The notes: generated by a model not told the origin, from the sequence alone. Counted from the stretch's first letter, positions 21,697 through 36,097 are shown. The stretch is DNA of 64,000 nt from Prinsepia uniflora (GCA_032719365.1 CM064867.1:69624136-69688135), one strand, 5' to 3'. Translations and numbers: made by a program.

Positions 21697-24664
21697 TGAA
21701 ACGACCCATCCCAATCCCCCCGGGATTACCATGGAATGTGTCATGCTCCCGTCTAACAAGAGGTGTCAGACAAGGGATAACCTGTTGCCACTGCCCAACC
21801 GGGCTTCCAGAGTGCGTAAGGATCGATGGAGGAGGTGTATGATGTCCCAGTCTCTGCTGCAGTCGCATCCAGAATCAACCTGAAGGGCATTAAAAACAAA
21901 AGTTGTGAGTGGACGAAAATAAACAAGTCTGTTTAAAACATTTATAAGACATTTATGCCCCTCAGTAAAAAACATATGCATGCACCATCATTTAAAATCA
22001 TACATCATATAATATAAACCATAAGGCATGTAATAAAACCATAAACATAATTTTAGCCACTGCACTATACACTCCAATCCCGACATCCCCGATGTCTGAC
22101 GTCCCTGCCGTCTAATAAGGTCACAATCACAAGGCTACGCGTGCCACTCGGGTCTCAATTCCGAGTTCAATCCCCGAACCCCGTTCGGGTACAGCATCCC
22201 CGATGCTTAGCGTCATAGACGCTGGACGTTCTAGACGTCCGTGACCACTCCGGGGTACCTCATCCGGAGGACACAGTATCATATGGATGGATCTATACAG
22301 TGCAGTACCAAATACATTTATTTGATATCCAAATGCAAAGCATATATATATTCATAGATAAAATTCAAACAAATCTTTAAGTTTCATCAGACGGGTCTCA
22401 AGCTTAAATACCGTGAAACGTGCCATAGCCATAATTTCCATATCATCGAAACCGTTATAAGTCCAAATAGTTGATTTAACTCCAAAATCATTTGTTCAAT
22501 ACCATTTTAGGGTCCCCGACCCAAAATCACGTGTATAAATTAACTGGGCCCCTGGCCCGATTTCATAAGTTAACTAGCCCCTGGCCCAAATTCATAAGTT
22601 CATTGGGCCCCCGGCCCGAATTCACAAGTTAACTGGGCCCCTGGCCCGATTTCATAAGTCCACTGGGCCCCGGCCCGAATTCACAAGTTAACTGGGCCCT
22701 TGGCCCGATTTTTCTTTATCAAGTCCGTAACCGTTTCATGAAATCATATCCAACCACATTTATGGAAATCGGTGAAATTCCAAGAAAAACCTCGATTTAC
22801 GTGCAAACACATAAATCACCTCGAAATGCGTGAAATCATGTAAATTCACCGATATAAAAAATAAATCATTTAATCACAATTATAAAAATCATGAAACAGT
22901 TATGCATGCATCAAATTTATAAAACTAATGTCCACTCACAGACCGTTTAACCGAGCGCCTCGATACGCGAGCCATAGGCCTTCCCGGGCCACACCACTAT
23001 CACCGGGGCTCCCAATCCTGTCCAAATCACATTAGAGGATCACTAACCTGATCATTAACATCCTATTCAAGTCCCGTATTTTTCCCGAATTTTTAAGTAT
23101 TTTTAAACTGGATTTAAAACCTTCGGACATCCTGAACAATATCGAGACCGTGTCTGATCGACACGAAATCAATCCCAAAATGTTCGTTACATTGAATAGA
23201 ACAAAAGTCATGTTGGAAGTTTCCCCAAATTACCTTACACGCGCCCCCACGCCTCGGTTGAACTCCCTGCGCGTGAAACCCACGCGCCGGGTACTGTTCA
23301 TCATTGTCCAACCGTGGACGGGTCCAGCAACCGGGTCGCCGTGACCTGCGGGTCTACCCGATTGGTTCTCAGCCGTTTCCCGATCATTTTCGACGGGGTT
23401 TTCACCTACAAGATCGTCTGAATTCAACTGAGGGTTCAGTGGAATCAAGAACAAGTAATCACGTCTAGATCGTACCTTCTGGATCGAGAAACTCACGGCC
23501 AACATTCCTCCGTCGACTGCTCTCGGCTCCGACCACCATTCTCCTCGAAAACGGTCCCTATAAAATTGCTGCATCCCCAAGATCATCATCCCAATCATCA
23601 GATCGATTGAAAGACAGTAAAAATCATTCTGCCATTTTTGTACCCGAAAACGGATTCACGGGTTTAGGCTTACCTCACCGCCGTGGTCACCACCGTGGCC
23701 ACCGCAACGCCTGGACTGATCACAGGAACATCCATCACCCTTCAACACGATCACAAACAGTCAACATCGACCTTCCCAATTTTTGAGTTTCGGACCTCCC
23801 CTGTTTTTCCCTCTCCGCCGTCATCATCGCCGTCGCCCGCCGTCTCCCGTCGTTTCTCAACCTCAGTCACTCTCCAGGTTGTGCACGCCCAGCAGAGATG
23901 GTGAGGTGAGGAGTATGTGTGTTTGTAGGTGGGAGGAGGAAATGGGGTATCGGGTTACATTATAAAACAGAGGAGATTTAATTGTCCAGATTGGGAGGGA
24001 GGAGATGGATGGTCTGGATTGAAGGCACAAACCAGATGAAAGGTCTAGATCAAAAGTTGAACAAAGTGGGAATTCTTTAGTTATTTTATTCCTAATAATT
24101 TAATCAAATCTCACTAATCCAGATATGTGCCCAATAATTTAAGTTTAGTGGTCCACGTGTCCCACTCAGAATCTCTGATCAATCAGTAAAAGCCACGTGT
24201 CCTCGCCTCGTAATGCGTGCATAGAGAAACCGAACTTCTGTGACCCATAACTTCCTCGTACGAAGTCCGATTTCGGCGTGCCGCCTATCAATGGATTCGT
24301 ATCGACCCGCACTCCATAACGGTCCTTGACCCTCGGCCATCGGACCTCCCAATCAAAAAGTCAACATTTTCCCCTATTTCGTCCAAATTACGGTAATGCC
24401 CCTGAACTTCCGATAGTCGTAACTCTCACCACGAATGTCGGAATCGAACATTCCACCTGTCTATGAACTCGTGACATCCCAAACTACGTCACGGTCATCG
24501 GTCAAAGTCCGTTTGACCATCCGAATTAAAAGTCAACGTTTTGCCCACGCCCAAGGGCAAAACGGTCATTTTGCACGATTCGTCCGAAATCACTCAATTA
24601 ATCCCAGATTAGTAAATCATAATTAAATATTATTAAATCCCGATATTCGGGACGGGTCGTTACA
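21697..24664 (-). mobile_element. Solo LTR L4 (subfamily with GACATC/GATGTC words)
   Basis: Left end TGAAACGACCCATCCC, right end GGGACGGGTCGTTACA. The TSD TATAG is at 21692-21696 and 24665-24669. Length is 2,968 bp; sense is minus. Only two host bases separate the L3 TSD from this one. It has its own hairpin words (22083-22240) and tandem words of the type AACTGGGCCCCTGGCCCGA at about 22540-22710. The L15 sequence at the right edge of the window is its closest relative here. Confidence 0.94.
22193..22240. repeat. Three consecutive hairpin words in L4
   Basis: AGCATC-CCC-GATGCT (22193-22207), AGCGTC-ATA-GACGCT (22209-22223) and GGACGT-TCTAG-ACGTCC (22224-22240) follow each other with almost no spacer. 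Each has a perfect 6-bp stem. GACATC-CCC-GATGTC lies just upstream (about 22083-22097). The matching word in L15 (62386-62400) reads GGCAT...ATGCC, so the outer A-T pair is replaced by G-C. Confidence 0.85.
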
Positions 24665-24675
24665 TATAGGCTAGG

Positions 24676-27600
24676 TGTAATGACCCGTCCCGAATATTGG
24701 GATTGAATATTAATTAATTATGGTTTAGAATGACTAATCGGGGATTAGTTGAGTGAAATCGGAGGAATTGTGCAAAATGACCGTTTTACCCTTGGCGTGG
24801 GCAAAATGTTGACTTTTAGTTCGGGCGGTCAAACGTACTTTGACCGATGACGGTGACGTAGTTCGGGACGTCATGAGTTCATAGACAGGTGGCACGTTCG
24901 ATTCCGACATTCGTAGAGAAAGTTTTGATGTTCGGAAGTTGAGGGGTATTTTGGTAATTTGGCATGTTAGGGGCCAAATGTTGACATTTTGACCGGGAGG
25001 TCCAATGGACGAGGGCCAAGGACCGTTACGTAGGTCACGTCGATACGAATCCAACGACAGGCGGCATGCCGAAATCGGAGATTCGACGACGAAGTTATGG
25101 TCACAGAATCGGGCTCGATTAACCGAACGAACTGGGGTTAAAATAATATTTTAATATGAACAGTACCCGGTGACTGTGCACATCCGGATGAGTGACAAGT
25201 GTCACCCATCCCTTGATTCCAGCTCCATGTTTTCCTCCAAACACCATCATTCCTCCTTCATCATTTCTTCCATTTTTCCCCATTTTCCTCTTCTTTGTTT
25301 TCTTACCCGTGTGAAGGGGAATCAGAATTGGGAGAATTGAGCTCCCTTTCACAACCAGTTTTGAGGGGAATTTGTGAGATTGTGAGAGTGGATTAAACTG
25401 GGGAAACACTGAGGATCGATTGAAAGCTGGAGACAGAGAATCGAAAATTTAGAAAATTGGGGGGGGGGGGGGGGGGAGAATTCAAATGTCGAGTGTTTGG
25501 CTATGAGGATCGAAATTGAACTCACTTCGAGTTTCCTGGGATCACAACGATCAGAAACGTCGAAAGAACGAAGGAAATTAGTGCTGTCTTGGCTCTAAAC
25601 ACACTTGGTGACAGAGGATGAAATTCGAGGTTGAGTCGAGGGAATTGAGGCTTTGATTGACGAAATTGATGTGGGGATTGTGTTCCTGAGGATCCCACGA
25701 TGCTACTGGAGGGATCAATTGAAGGAAAACGTTGGAGATTGACGGACTTCCATGGTTGCACAGTGACGGATATCGAGCTTGAGTCGTGGAGATTGAGCAC
25801 TGGATTGAAGCAATTGAGTTGGGGGAAATGTTTAACGGAGTCCACTGATGCTTCTGGTTGAATCAATTTAAGGAAATCGATCGAAATTGAAGGAGTTCGA
25901 ATGATGAACAATGGCCGGGTGTTCTTCAAATGATCATCTGTGATCGTGAGGTTAGAGGTAAGGTTTCGTGTAATTGATGTTTCAGACCTCTAATTAGACT
26001 TGTAATGAAGCTGTATGAATGTTCAATTGATGAAATCGGTGTCGAATTGATAGGATTGGAACTGGGTGGTCTCGCGGGTTAATTGAACCCGTTTACCAGA
26101 GATACGGGTTAGGCTGGTGACACTGTAGCAGGCGTGTGGATTTCACGCGCAGTCACTCACGGCGGCGCGTGGGGGCGCGTCCGGCCTAGTCTCAAGGTGA
26201 GGTCAACATGACTTTTGATCCTCTCAGTGTAACGAACATTTTGACGTTGATTTCGAGGAAATCGGATATCGTTTCGATAATGTTCCGCGTATCCGAAGTT
26301 TTGTTTTACGTTTAAAATACGTATTTAAATCCCGAAAAAATTGGGGAAAATTATATGTTGTATTTTGAGATGTTAGTAACCCCCTATAATGATTTTGGAC
26401 AGGAGTTGCGATTTCCAGAATTTACAGAAAAACGTGCAGCTCGGAAACGGACCGTTTTGAACGGTGTGTGTGAGTGGACTTTGTTTTCTAACCGTGATGC
26501 ATGCATATATGATTTAAATGCTTTATTATATGATTTGATATGTCGTGGCATGATTGGTATTTCAATCCGGTGATTTCTCGATTTTCTCGAGTTTATGATT
26601 ATTATATTATATCTTGGCACGATTTTCGAGAAATGATGAAATTGATGTTTTTGGGCTAGGCCCGGAGTGAAAATGATATTTGGACTCGGATTATGAGTCA
26701 GTGATTGATTTTATGGATTTACGTGATCGTGGCAACTCGGGTTTACGGTTGCACGGATTTGCGTGAAAATGATATTTTGGGCTTGTGACCCAAGTGAATA
26801 GTGATTTTGACTCGGATTTGGAGTCACATGTGAATATGATTAAATTGATGATTTTGAGTTATAAAGTGAATCCTGGACACTGTTTAATGATGGTTTTGTG
26901 GAACTTGATTTGTGAAAGCTATGTATCGGGCATAGGCCCTATTGAAATGTTTTTGACTTGATTTGAGACATACATGATTTTAAAATGAGATTACTGGATT
27001 TGGTGACCTGTTCCACATATACCATCCTTTGTGATTGATAGTCTCCTCCAGACGTCGTAGATCCTGGAGTAGTCACGATCCACTGCCTGGAGATGAGTAG
27101 CTCCGAGGGAGGCTCACTCGCAGGAGCGTGGGGTTATGATGATATCCTCTAGACGTCGTTGATCCTAGAGTTGATATCCCCTCAGACGTCGTAGATCCTG
27201 GGGGATGTACTCGGACGTGAGACACCGAGTTGCACGCGTTGCATTGATATCGTGACGGGTTATATGGATGATGTGATTGTGCACTTGTGAGTAGTGCAGA
27301 TGTGATTGTGGGATCATGAGTTGATCCTATGGTAGTCAGCTTCTCGGATGAGACTGAGCCGAGATGTACCACTCGGATGGGTCTGAGCCTGGGGATGTGT
27401 TCGCCCAGAGGTGACTGAGCCCGAGGGGGTTGAGCCCAGAGGTGTCTGTTCCCGAGAGAGTGACTGGATATTGGCACTTGTGAGTAGTGCGGATTGATTG
27501 GATTGATATATTTATTGTGCACTTGTGAGTAGTGCTGATTGAGGTTATTTGTGATGACGTACTGGTATTGAGTATGGGTTTTTGGTCTTTGTGGCCAGTG

Positions 27601-28046
27601 ATTATGTTTTCACATGTTTTGGCCTGAGAGCCGGGATTTGATGTTTTACAACATGAACTGATTTGATGAACATGAGTTTTGTGGACCATGGGAAAATATG
27701 TTTTGATTTTATCGGTCCACTGTTCATACTTGAATGATTTCATACTATTACTCATGTTTTACGATATGCATGCAAGTTTGTGAAAACTGGAGGGTAAGAA
27801 TATATTTTGATAAATGTTTTTATAAGAGGTCATTTTTGTCCACTCACACCTTTTCTGTTTTATTAACCCTTTAGGTCGTCGCGCGTTGATCGAGGCTATT
27901 AGAGAGGTGGAGGTATGAGCGGGCACAGGCGCAAATATCCCTTGTCTGGCAGGTGCTGAAGGGTAGTTTCGGACTTTCAGTTGACTTGTCAGACGGGAGC
28001 AGGACCGGGTACGGGTTTTGACGTCCAGTTGGGATGGGTCCTGTCA
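24676..28046 (+). mobile_element. Solo LTR L5
   Basis: Starts TGTAATGACCCGTCCC and ends GGGATGGGTCCTGTCA. The TSD CTAGG is at 24671-24675 and 28047-28051. Length is 3,371 bp; sense is plus. A poly-G run lies at about 25459-25476. It has words of the type CAGACGTCGTAGATCCTGG at about 27050-27210 and GAGCCCGAGGGGGTTGAGCC near 27416. Short frames inside it are not supported as genes. Confidence 0.94.
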
Positions 28047-29240
28047 CTAGGATTATGGGCCTTAGGCATATGCCTTGTTAATGGATCTGGTCCAGGTAGC
28101 CTTCCATGTCTTGATGGGCCTTGATGGTGGGCCGCACTTGATCCGAGTGATCTTCCGAGTCTGGCATTGTAGATCGATATAATATCAACACGCTTCATAG
28201 AATTTGGAATTATTGAAAGTAAAATTGAGTTATTGTTAAAGATTTTAGGCCTTTAGACTAAATGCACTATGAACAAACAAACAAATCTCAATATGCACGA
28301 GGAATAGAAATTTGCCTCAATGGCACCATCCGTTAGCTAAAGCTAGTAACGCCATTATCCTGATGATGTGGCAATAATATTGAAAATTAGTAAGGGTAAT
28401 TAAAATATTTACTTCATTTTATTATATTTTCTATTAAAATAACACATGATACCACCCACCTAAAGCAACGCCAAACAACAACTAGGATGAATAAGAACAA
28501 GAAACACCAAACACAATCTCTCATCAAGAAGCACAATCTCTCATCACCAAGAACAAGAATCGGATAGCCCAGATGGAGGAGTCGCTTGCCCAAAGGTAAG
28601 GTTCTTAACAAGGAACAAGTGGAGGTCTTCCGCTCCAAGCCTGCCGTCTCCCTTACCCAAAGCTTGAAGTATTTCCAATGTCATCCGAAAACTACATAAG
28701 CAAAAATAGAAAAAACAAAAAACAAATTTACAGCCATAGAAAACCCAAGGTTTTTCTTCTATTAGCTAATAAAACCCAGAATTTTCAAAAGGAAAATTCA
28801 TTAATAGGAGCAGTATATCCTCTGCATACGGTTCTTGAGGATTCCTTTATACAGAGCGATTAGATTCTCAGGAATTCGTTGGATTTAATTTCTGCAACTT
28901 CTCTTAGCGTCCGTGGGACTGAACTTGAAGGAATAGAGGGATTGAACTTGAAGAAGGAGGCACTGGGTGGCTTGGCGCTGAGGGTGATGGTGGTTGGCGT
29001 ATTATTATTGATAGGCGCGGAGCGACGAGCAAAGGAGGAAGAAGAGGGTAGAAGAAGAACGTTATGTTCTTGGACTCAAAAAGTGCATAGTCCAAATTGT
29101 TATGGGCCTGGTCGAAAGACAAAGGGAAAAAGTGTAGACATCGACGAAGAAGAAATACTTGGTAAATGATGGGAACAACGATTCGAGGACATCCATGGTG
29201 GGAACAACGATTCGAGGACGTCCATGTGTAATGAGGTTCA
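28047..29240. other. Unassigned host sequence between L5 and L6
   Basis: Not part of the LTR superfamily. Short frames on both strands at about 28414-28638 and 28879-29305 match nothing I recognise. The plus-strand stretch at about 28600-28690 (KEQVEVFRSKPAVSLTQSLK) looks like a decayed exon. The region would continue at 48931 once the L6 nest is removed. Confidence 0.4.
29171..29228. repeat. 29-bp tandem duplication
   Basis: GGGAACAACGATTCGAGGAC followed by a TCCATG-type tail occurs twice with a 29-bp period, just outside the left end of L6. Confidence 0.85.
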
Positions 29241-32200
29241 TGACAGGATCCATCCCAATCTCCCTGGATTATCGTGGGAGGTGCCCTACTCCCGTCTGCC
29301 ACCACGTGTCAGACTAGGGATAAAACCGTAACCCACTCGGGGTTTCTAGGGTACGCAGTAATTTCCAAAGTACGCAGCGACATGTAATGTCTCGGCCTCT
29401 ACTATAGCCCGCATTCGCGATCAACCTAAAGAGTATCAAAAACATTAAAAACTGTGAGTGGAAAAAATAATTAGTTGGAAAACAATTTTAGAAATAAACA
29501 TTTATACCCTTCATTTAAAAGTATGCATGCATCAGACAACAATATCTCAAATAATTTCTTAAAAGAAAAACATATTGCTTTTCAAATCAGTAAATAGTGA
29601 AACCTTTATCAAATCAAATCCAGTTTCTTAATAGAGTCTCAGCCCAAAACCAAATCATGTAGGGTCTCCGCCATAAACCAAATCATGTAGGGTCTCAGTC
29701 CATATCAAATCTCATAAATCATCTAAATAGGGCCTCCATCCGAAACATAAACTTACATCCGGAGTCATATGAAAACATGATCAACCAATTCTCATTGTCC
29801 AATATCCAGCAAATTATCTCAATAGTCACGATATCAATGCAACGCGAGCGACTTGGGATTCTACGTCCGAGTATACACCTAGGATCTACGACGTATTAGT
29901 GATATCCAACTCAGGATCGAAGCCCCTGACTCAACGTCTGAGCAATGGCATTCCCAAGTTCGGAGCCCCTGGCTCGACGTCTGAGTGATGTCCATCTCTG
30001 ACACTCCTGAACCTGAGCCTCTCCTCGGAGCTACTCACTTCCACGCAGTGTAATCGTGACCTCTCTAGGATCTACGACATCTAAATGCTACCTCGCCGGG
30101 ATCTATCACGTCTGACGGGAACAATCACATTATAAAAGATGGTTGATAAATTCGTCCAAATCCCCTTAATACTACAGTGGGACGTGCTCTGCTCCCGTTT
30201 AACAATCGTACTTAAAATAACGAAAATACCCTTTATGGGTTCAAATATAAACATGCATAGTACACTACCACATTGTCAAATAAGGGATACGTATCTATTC
30301 TACATGATCGAGCATATATATATATGTCAGTACAATACAAGTGACAGAACCCATCCCAATCCCCCCGGGATTAGTGCGGGATGATCCTGCTCCGGTCTGA
30401 CACGAAGTATCAGACAAGGGATATTTCCGACCTTTGCCCTCTCGGGCTATCAGAGTACACTAGGATCCGGAGGAGGTATGTGATATCTCGGTCTCTGCTA
30501 CAGTCCACATCCGATGTCAACCTGAAGGGCAGTCAAAACATTAAAAGTTGTGAGTGGGCAAAACCAAGAGTTTATAAAAACAGTTTATAAGAAGACATTT
30601 GTACCCTTCACTAAAAAGCATGCATGCATTCGAAAACCATTTATCCAGAAAAACCATAGGTAGGAACTAAACCCAAAACCAAGATTGAAATAACCTTAAT
30701 GAGAATGACCATACGGGCTGCTGCCCAAATCCATAAGGGTCTCAGCCCAAATCACAAGAAACCAACCATAAGGGCCATTGCCCAAAACCTGTGTAACCAC
30801 ACATATCACATAACATATATATATATATCATATATACATATAATTCACACAACCAATCCTGTCAGGGTTTCCAAAGCTACGTGCGTGCTACCCGGGGTCT
30901 CAAACCCAAGTCTTTCAGGTACCAAGTCAATGTCCGAAGACCAATGACCCGCCCTAAGGTTATAGTACAAGCCTTCATGAGAGTAAGGAACCCAACTGGG
31001 GCGACTCCCACTCAGTCAGTGCTCCGTGACTACTCCAGTGTTCACCCACGCCAACGACCCTCCCCGGAGGTGATAGAACAAGTAAAGGAAGGCATATGAA
31101 TATATATATATATATATATATACATAACATAAACATTCATGCCCGGTTCCCCTGAACCGTCATGATCCATAACATCCATTCCATGCCCGGCTCCCATAAA
31201 CCGTCATGTACCACAATGACCTGACCAAGGTTCATGCTGGTTCCCATAAACCGTCATGAACCACAATGACCTTTCCAAAGTTCATGCCAGTTCCCGTAAA
31301 CCGTCATGAACTTGGAAATCCATCTAGGGTCCCTGACCCGAAATCATCAGTGTCAAACAACTGGGTCTCGTGCCCGAACATATGACATCAGCTGGGCACC
31401 GTGCCCGATATCTAAGGGTCAGTCACGACCCCGATCGTAGTGATGTGTGCAACCATCCATTCAGGACCGCCCTCAATCCTGGTATGTCGCCGTGAACGTA
31501 TCAACTGACGCGGCCAACACAAGATCATGGTGCACTCATCACCGATCGATATCCTGAACCGTCAGCACTCCGAAGTCGAGCCTCCCCAGGCTACCCGACC
31601 ACGAATCGTGCATCGTGACCTCTCTGGAAGGAACACATCCCAAACCGGAGGCGAGTGTTACATCATCGATCGACGTGTACATAGCACCCGTCGCGACCAC
31701 GATTTAGACCCGAAGGTCGTAAATAGCGTCGTATGCCCGAGACAAAACCAAATGGGTCATATACCCGAGTTTATCCTTTTACAAATCCAAAACCAAATCA
31801 TTTAAACCAATAAAGAAATACAGACCCGTATAGGCACCGTATAGGTAGAAACCTCGAAATACGTGCCTATACGTAACCACACATCCAAATGCACTCATGG
31901 CATCACAAACAAGTATTTAAAACATATAATAAACATTTATGCATGCACCAATTTAGAAACACAAGGTCCACTCATAGACTGTCCGAGCTGCCGCCTCGAT
32001 TTGCGTGACATACGGCTCTCCCGAGCCAATCGCTATCATCGGGACTCCGAAACCTGTCCAAATTGTAATAGAAGGTTACTAACTACTTAATTAACCTCCC
32101 ATTAAAGCCCCGTAATTTTCTCGAACTTTTAACTATTTTTAAACCGATCCTAAACCTTCCGACACCCTGAAAACTATCTAAACGATGTCCGATTGACACA

Positions 32201-33520
32201 AAACCAGTCCCAAAATGTTCGTTACATCGAATAGAGTGTTTCACACGTTGACAACATTACCAAACAGTGTCTCACACGCCCTAGGAAGGCTCCTGCGTGT
32301 GAGACCACGAGCCCACTATTCACCCGTCTTCCACCTCAGTCGAACCGGACCAGACCGGCTCGACCGGTTCAATCGTTCAAATCATCCATTTTTGGTCCAT
32401 TTCAACCTATTTCAATCCCTACTTATTCCTAATCTCATTTCCTATCTATCTAACATTTAAAATGGAAGAAAAAGCATCAAAATCGAACCTTCAAAGGACG
32501 GCCATGGCGGCCGTACCTTCCTCCTCCGTTCACGGCCACTCCCGGCCGTCCTAGGCCTCGAAACCAATCCCAAACTTCTCCTAGAGTCCCCAGAAACCTT
32601 ACCCAATTAAAGGAATCGAGTAAAACCCATTAAAATCCAATTTTCAAAATTCGAATATTTCCTTACCTCACGGGTTCACTCCGTTGTGGCCTCCACCATG
32701 GGCCACCGTCCAGCCTCGCAGTCCTCAGCCCCTCAACCCTCTTTTCACGGTCATGTTCAGCTCAGATAATGGGTGGTGGTGTGGTGTTTGTGTGTTAGAG
32801 ATAAAATGAAGAAAATATGGGTTATGGGGTTCGGGTTTGAGGATGAAGAAGAATGAAGATGATGTTGTCTGATGAGAGAGATGAGGATTAGATGAAGGGT
32901 GAAGATTGAATGATTAAATTGAAATGGATGGCCAAGATTGAATGATGGAAGGATTAATTATAAAATAACAATTATATTAATATTTAATTAAATAGATCCA
33001 CAATGTAACGACCCGTCCCAAATTCCATGATTAGATTAGTGACTAATCACGATTAGTGAGGCTAATCCGTGATTAGTAGAGCGAAATCGGACGAACGATG
33101 CGAAATGACCGTTTTGCCCCTAGGCGTGGGTAAAACGTTGACTTTTTTATCAGGAGGTCAAATGGACATTTACCAATGACCGTAACGTAGTTCGTGACGT
33201 CACGAGTTCATAGACAGGTGGCACGTTCAATTCCAACGTTCGAGGAGGAAGTTATGACGTTCGGAAGTTAAGGGGCATTTTGGTAATTTTGGTTAAAAGG
33301 GGTCAAATATTGACTTTTTGACCGAGAGGCCCTATGGCCGAGGGCCGAAGACCGTTACGTAGATAAGGACGATACAAATCCATAGACAGGCCGCACGTCG
33401 AATTCGGACGTTCGACGGCGAAATTACGGTTCACGAAAGTTCGAGTGGACTATTGCACGAATTACGAGGCGAGTTCACTTTTGGACTTAGTGGGCCCCAG
33501 ACATTTAGCTTCTGCCTAAT

Positions 33521-33546
33521 GGATGAGTGACAAGTGTCACCCATCC
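33521..33546. repeat. Conserved palindrome of the LTR family (L9 copy)
   Basis: GGATGAGTGACA and TGTCACCCATCC surround the central two bases AG, a 12-bp near-perfect inverted repeat about 520 bp from the sense start. A copy with arms complementary over 12 bp lies in L8 at 36197-36222. Versions occur in most other LTRs at a similar place (for example about 11803, 25188, 45532, 48545 and 53513). Confidence 0.85.
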
Positions 33547-35142
33547 ACATGCTATCCTTATGCCTTCATGCATATCATCTTCATCGATCTATTTTCCTTC
33601 ATTCCCAAAACATTTTCCCGATCTCACCCAACCATTCAAACCAACCCAAACCCTTACCCTATGATCATCAGTGGGAGACCAGAGATGAGGAGGATCTTAA
33701 GGACGTGGTGGTCGGCCAGGACGGCGCTGCCGTGCACGGCGGAGGCCCAAAACTCATGCAGGTATCGGTTTAACCGATTTTAATCCATTTTCAGTTTTAA
33801 TTGTTATGGGTCGATTTGGACGGTTTTAATGAGTTAAATAGGTTGCTAGGATGTTTTTAGGAAGGTTTTGAGGGTGGTTAGAAGTCGAGGAAGCCTGGGG
33901 AAGGTTTTGGATATTCGAACCGTGAGGGGTTCAATTGAACCGGTCGGATTTCGAAGGTTTTAGGAGTTTTGGTTAATTGGGTTAGATAGGAAACTTGAAA
34001 ATAGGAATTTAGGGATTAAAATGGAAGAAAACGGATGAGAAATAAGGATTGTAGGACCCTGGACCGGTCACGCCGGTCCAGTTACAGGAACGGACCGAAC
34101 CGGCCGTCGAGAGGTTGAAGACGGTACTGTAGCTGGCGCGTGAGGCCCACGCGCAGCCACTTCAGGCGGCTTTTGAGGGCGCGTAGGGGAGATTTTGGGG
34201 ATGGGTCCAACATGTGAAATCATCTATTCGATGTAACAAACATTTTGGGACTGGTTTAGAGTCGATCGGACACCGTCTCGATATGTTTCGGGGCATCGGA
34301 AGGTTTAGGTTTGAGTTTAAAAATAGTTAGAAAATCGGAAAAATTACGGGGCTTTGGTAGGAGGTTAATTAAGTAGTTAGTAACCTTCTATTAGGATTTG
34401 GACAGGTTCGGGAGTCCCGGTGACGGTGATCATCTCGGGGAGCCATATGGCACGCAAATCGAGGCGGCAGCTCGGACGGTCTGTGAGTGGACCTTGTTTT
34501 CTAAATTGGTGCATGCATAAATGTTTATTATATGTTTTAAATGCTTGTTTGTGATGCCATGGGTGCATTTGTATGTGGTTACGTATAGGCACGTATTTCG
34601 AGGTTTCGGCCCTATACGGTGCCTATACGGGTCTGTATGTCTTTATTGTTCTAAATGAAAAGATTTTGGATTTCAAAAAGGTAAACTCGGGTATGAGACC
34701 CATTTGGTTTTGTCTCGGGCATATGACGCTATTTACGACCTTCGGGTCTAAATCGTGGTCGCGACGGGTGCTTTATGCACGGTGATCAACGATATGACGC
34801 TCGCCTCCGGATTGAGATGTGTTCCTTCCGGAGAGGTCACAATGCACGATTCGTTGTCGGGCAGCCTAGAAACGCTCGACTTCGGAGTGCTGACGGTTCA
34901 GGATATTGATCGGTGATGAGTGCACCATGATCTTGTGGTGGTCGCGTCGGTTGATACGTTCACGGTGACATACCGGGATTGAGGGCGGTCCTGGATGGAT
35001 GGTTGCACGCATCACTATGATCGGAGTCGTAACTGACCCTTAGATATCGGGCACGGTGCCCAGTTGAGTCATATGTTCGGGCACGAGACCTAGTTGTTTG
35101 ACACTGATGATTTCGGGTTAGGGACCCTAGATAGATTTCCAA

Positions 35143-35440
35143 GTTCATGACGGTTTATGGGAACCGGCATGAACTTTGGAAAGGTTATTGTGGTTCATGA
35201 CGGTTTATGGGAACCGGCATGAACTTTGGAAAGGTTATTGTGGTTCATGACGGTTTATGGGAACGGGCATGAACCCTTGTCAGGTCATTATGGTACATGA
35301 CAGTTTATGGGAACCGGCATGAACCCTTGTCAGGTCATTATGGTACATGACAGTTTATGGGAACCGGCATGAACCCTTGTTATGGATGTTATGGATCATG
35401 ACGGTTCAAGGGAACCGGGCATGAACGTTTTTGTTATGTA
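35143..35440. repeat. Six tandem 50-bp hairpin repeats in L9
   Basis: Copies start at 35143, 35193, 35243, 35293, 35343 and 35393. Each contains GTTCATGACGGTTTATGGGA followed by ACCGGCATGAAC. The outer arms GTTCATG/CATGAAC and inner arms GGTT/AACC can form a nested hairpin. The exact 50-bp period suggests local tandem amplification. Confidence 0.9.
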
Positions 35441-36097
35441 TATATATGTATTCATATACCTTCCTTTACTTCTATTATCTTCTCCGGAAAGGGTCGTTGG
35501 CCTGGGTGGACCCCGAGTAGTCACGGAGCACCGACTGAGTGGTGTCACCCCCCAGTTGGGTTCCTTACTCTCAGGAAGGCTATGATTATTATTACCTCGG
35601 GTAGGGTTAGTGGTCTACGGACATTGATCTTGACTTTGAGAAGACTCGGATTGAGACCCGGGTAGCACGCGCGTAGCTTTGGAAACCGTGACAGGATTGG
35701 TTGTGTGAATTATATGTATATGTGATGTATGCTATATATGATATATGATGTGTGTTTACACAGGTTTTGGGCAGTGGCCAGTATGGTTAGTTTCTTACAA
35801 TTTGGGCTGAGTCCCTTATGGATTTGGGCAGTGGCCCGTGTATTTGATTTCATTATGGTTTTTCTGGATAAATGGTTTTCGAATGCATGCACGCTTTTTA
35901 GTGGAGGGTACAAATGTCTTCTTATGAAATGTTTTATAAACTCTTTATTTTTGTCCACTCACAGCTTTTAATGTTTTGACTGCCCTTCAGGTTGACATCA
36001 GATTGTGGACTGTAGTAGAGACCGAGATATCACATACCTCCTCCGGATCCTGGCGTACTCTGATAGCCCGGGAGGGCAAAGGTCGGAAATATCCCTT

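Noticed and set aside
35143..35440. Regularly spaced repeats that could be taken for a CRISPR array
   Set aside because: The spacers are themselves repeated, the unit lies inside a TSD-flanked LTR, and the context is a plant nuclear genome.
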